Assembly (NCBI GenBank): GCA_012514855.1
Contig: JAAYZL010000095.1
Span: 1-7,698, forward strand
Length of the DNA stretch: 7,698 bases
DNA from: Clostridiales bacterium
Lineage (GTDB): Bacteria; Bacillota_A; Clostridia; Christensenellales; Aristaeellaceae
Direction: 5' to 3'
A program made the position numbers and the translations under genes. The notes under the pieces were generated by a model that ran no database searches, was not told the DNA's origin, and worked only from the letters and a program-made list of their open reading frames with translations. This document shows, one piece after another, positions 6,384 to 7,698 of the stretch. Position 1 is the stretch's first letter; the number at the start of each line of letters is the position of its first letter.

Positions 6384-7698
6384 TGATCGCGGCGGACGCG
6401 ACAAGAGGCCGCAGAACCCCCCGCGCCCCGCGCGCAAGACCTATTCCGTGCCCCCGGCCAAGAAATGGGACGGGCCCAAGAAATGGGACGGCCCTGCGAA
6501 GAAGTGGGATGGCCCCGCGAAGAGGGACGGCCCTGCCGGGAAGTGGGACGGCCCTGCCGCGCGCACGATGCCCGGGAAGCCGAACGAGCGCGCAGATACG
6601 CGCACATTGCCGAGCTCGAAGAGGGACGGCCCCGCCGCGCGCACATTGCCCGGTGGCAAGGGCCGCCCGTTCAGCCGCCCGTACAGGGACAACCGATCGT
6701 TCAGCGACCGCCCGCCGAGAGAGGGACAGCCGTACCGGAACGACGACCGCCCGCCGAGAGAGGGACAGTCATACCGGAACGACGACCGCCCGCCGCGCGA
6801 GGGGCAGCCGTACCGCGACAACCGCCCGTTCCGCGACGACCGCCCGCCGCGCGAGGGGCAGCCGTACCGCGACAACCGGTCGTTCAAGGACAACCGCCCG
6901 CCTCGCGACGACCGCCCGTTCCACGACGACCGCCCGCCGCAGCAGGCCGGGCCCACGGAGGAAATGCAGGAGAACCTGCTCGCGGGCCGGAACCCGATCC
7001 GCGAGGCGCTCAAGAGCGGGGTGCCGCTGGAGAAGCTGCTCGTCGCGACCGGCGACCTGTCCGGCGCCGCGAAGGACATCGTGAAGATGGCCCGGGACGC
7101 GAACGTCGTCGTGCAGTACGTCGAGCGCTTCCGGCTCGACCAGATCTACCCGGCGCACCAGGGGATGCTCGCGTACCGGTCGGCGCGCGCGTATTCCTCG
7201 ATCGAGGAGATCCTCGCGCAAGCCCTGGAAAAGGGCGAGCCGCCGCTCGTCGTCGTGCTCGACCAGGTGACCGACCCGCACAACCTGGGCGCGATCATCC
7301 GCAGCGCCGAATGCGCGGGCGCGCACGGCGTCGTGATCCCCGAAAGGCGCTCGGCGGGCCTGACGCCTGCCTGCGAAAAGGCCGCGGCCGGCGCGCTCAA
7401 CCACCTGAAGGTCGCCCGGGTCAAGAACCTGAACCGCGCGCTGGAGGAGCTCAAGGAAGCGGGGCTGTGGATCGTCGCCGCGGCGCTCGAGGGCGAGGAC
7501 GCGCTTTCCGCCGACTTAAGCGGCCCGATCGCGCTCGTGATCGGCTCCGAGGGCGACGGCATCTCCCGGCTGACGCTCGAGGCGTGCGACCGCGCGGTCG
7601 CGCTGCCGACGCTCGGGATGATCGACTCTTTGAACGCCTCGGTCGCGGCCGGCGTGCTGCTCTACGAGATCGTGCGCGCGAGGCGGCAGGGGGGCTGA
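6373..7698 (+). CDS. rlmB: 23S rRNA (guanosine-2'-O)-methyltransferase RlmB with long repetitive N-terminal extension
   Basis: RlmB uses S-adenosylmethionine to methylate the 2'-OH of G2251 in the 23S rRNA P-loop. The protein has 441 residues. Residues 201-441 are a normal-length enzyme (E. coli 243). The SpoU substrate-binding domain starts at NLLAGRNPIREAL. The SPOUT knot motifs follow: motif 1 NLGAIIR at 304-310 within DPHNLGAIIRSAECAGAHGV, motif 2 GSEGDG at 391-396, and motif 3 LPTLGMIDSLNASVAAG ending with SLNAS at 419-423. Residues 1-200 are an added low-complexity tail rich in Arg, Lys, Pro, Asp, Gly and aromatics. Its two repeat families are KWDGP/KRDGP at 30-87 and DRPPREGQPYR at 112-189. 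It is probably disordered and RNA-binding, by analogy with other Arg/aromatic-rich tails (inference). The frame stays open across the repeats, so it is not a broken gene. The stop is the last codon of the window. The name RlmB rather than another SpoU methyltransferase is supported by the mrnC neighbour. Confidence 0.93.
   Translation: MKNDDRGGRDKRPQNPPRPARKTYSVPPAKKWDGPKKWDGPAKKWDGPAKRDGPAGKWDGPAARTMPGKPNERADTRTLPSSKRDGPAARTLPGGKGRPFSRPYRDNRSFSDRPPREGQPYRNDDRPPREGQSYRNDDRPPREGQPYRDNRPFRDDRPPREGQPYRDNRSFKDNRPPRDDRPFHDDRPPQQAGPTEEMQENLLAGRNPIREALKSGVPLEKLLVATGDLSGAAKDIVKMARDANVVVQYVERFRLDQIYPAHQGMLAYRSARAYSSIEEILAQALEKGEPPLVVVLDQVTDPHNLGAIIRSAECAGAHGVVIPERRSAGLTPACEKAAAGALNHLKVARVKNLNRALEELKEAGLWIVAAALEGEDALSADLSGPIALVIGSEGDGISRLTLEACDRAVALPTLGMIDSLNASVAAGVLLYEIVRARRQGG
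6460..6633 (+). repeat. In-gene repeats coding KWDGP/KRDGP (RlmB residues 30-87)
   Basis: KKWDGP occurs at residues 30-35, 36-41 and 43-48, followed by KRDGP at 50-54, KWDGP at 57-61 and KRDGP at 83-87. The second block is partly duplicated as GPAARTMPG and GPAARTLPG (60-68 and 86-94). The DNA units are imperfect (for example GGG, GGC and GGT for Gly), so the repeats have drifted at synonymous sites while keeping the peptide. Confidence 0.85.
6706..6939 (+). repeat. In-gene tandem repeats coding DRPPREGQPYR (RlmB residues 112-189)
   Basis: Two 39-bp units (6706-6744, 6745-6783) code DRPPREGQ(P/S)YRND. Two 54-bp units (6784-6837, 6838-6891) code DRPPREGQPYRDN plus a five-residue (R/K)xF-type extension. 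Degenerate copies continue to 6939 (RPPRDDRPFHD, DRPPQQ). Units 1-2 share codons AGA, GGA and CGG-AAC; units 3-4 share CGC, GGG and CGC-GAC-AAC. The array therefore grew by at least two separate local duplications. Confidence 0.88.

Overview
The window is GC-rich, densely packed bacterial chromosome with every recognisable gene on the + strand. Three things suggest a high-GC Firmicute (Clostridia-like): a Mini-ribonuclease III gene directly followed by rlmB, an RF2 gene with a programmed frameshift, and an extended -10 promoter with purine-rich Shine-Dalgarno (SD) sequences. This placement is inferred; no rRNA or species marker is present. I see no mobile element, tRNA, rRNA or CRISPR.

Left block (1-3960): the 3' end of secA, then prfB, a KynB-like cyclase-family metal hydrolase, a DUF1461/TIGR01906-type membrane protein, and tsaD. 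From prfB to tsaD each start codon overlaps the previous stop (ATGA, GTGA, ATGA), so the four genes look like one translationally coupled unit. prfB is split across two frames. It starts at a GTG at 642, runs 25 codons to CTT-TGA-C at 714-720, and continues in the +1 frame to 1746. Read this way it has 367 residues with SPF at 205-207 and GGQ at 250-252, the same numbering as E. coli RF2.

Middle (3961-4506): the only long non-coding stretch, clearly less GC-rich than the genes. It holds a cluster of DnaA-box-like 9-mers, the densest part at 4275-4345 with four in the same orientation. It also has a 14-bp direct repeat, a small perfect inverted repeat, and a good extended -10 promoter (4423-4452) for the next operon. 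I see no convincing terminator after tsaD.

Right block (4507-7698): rhaB (rhamnulokinase), mrnC (Mini-ribonuclease III) and rlmB (23S rRNA Gm2251 methyltransferase), again overlapping and probably one transcript. This joins a sugar kinase to rRNA maturation and modification genes. RlmB carries about 200 extra N-terminal residues made of two families of low-complexity Arg/Lys/Pro/aromatic repeats, in front of a standard-length catalytic part.

Most genes serve protein synthesis or export (SecA, RF2, TsaD, Mini-III, RlmB). The cyclase, the membrane protein and rhamnulokinase are the outsiders. The observations most worth following are the DnaA-box cluster far from any visible dnaA/dnaN, the RlmB repeat extension, and the RF2 recoding site with its shifted SD spacing.
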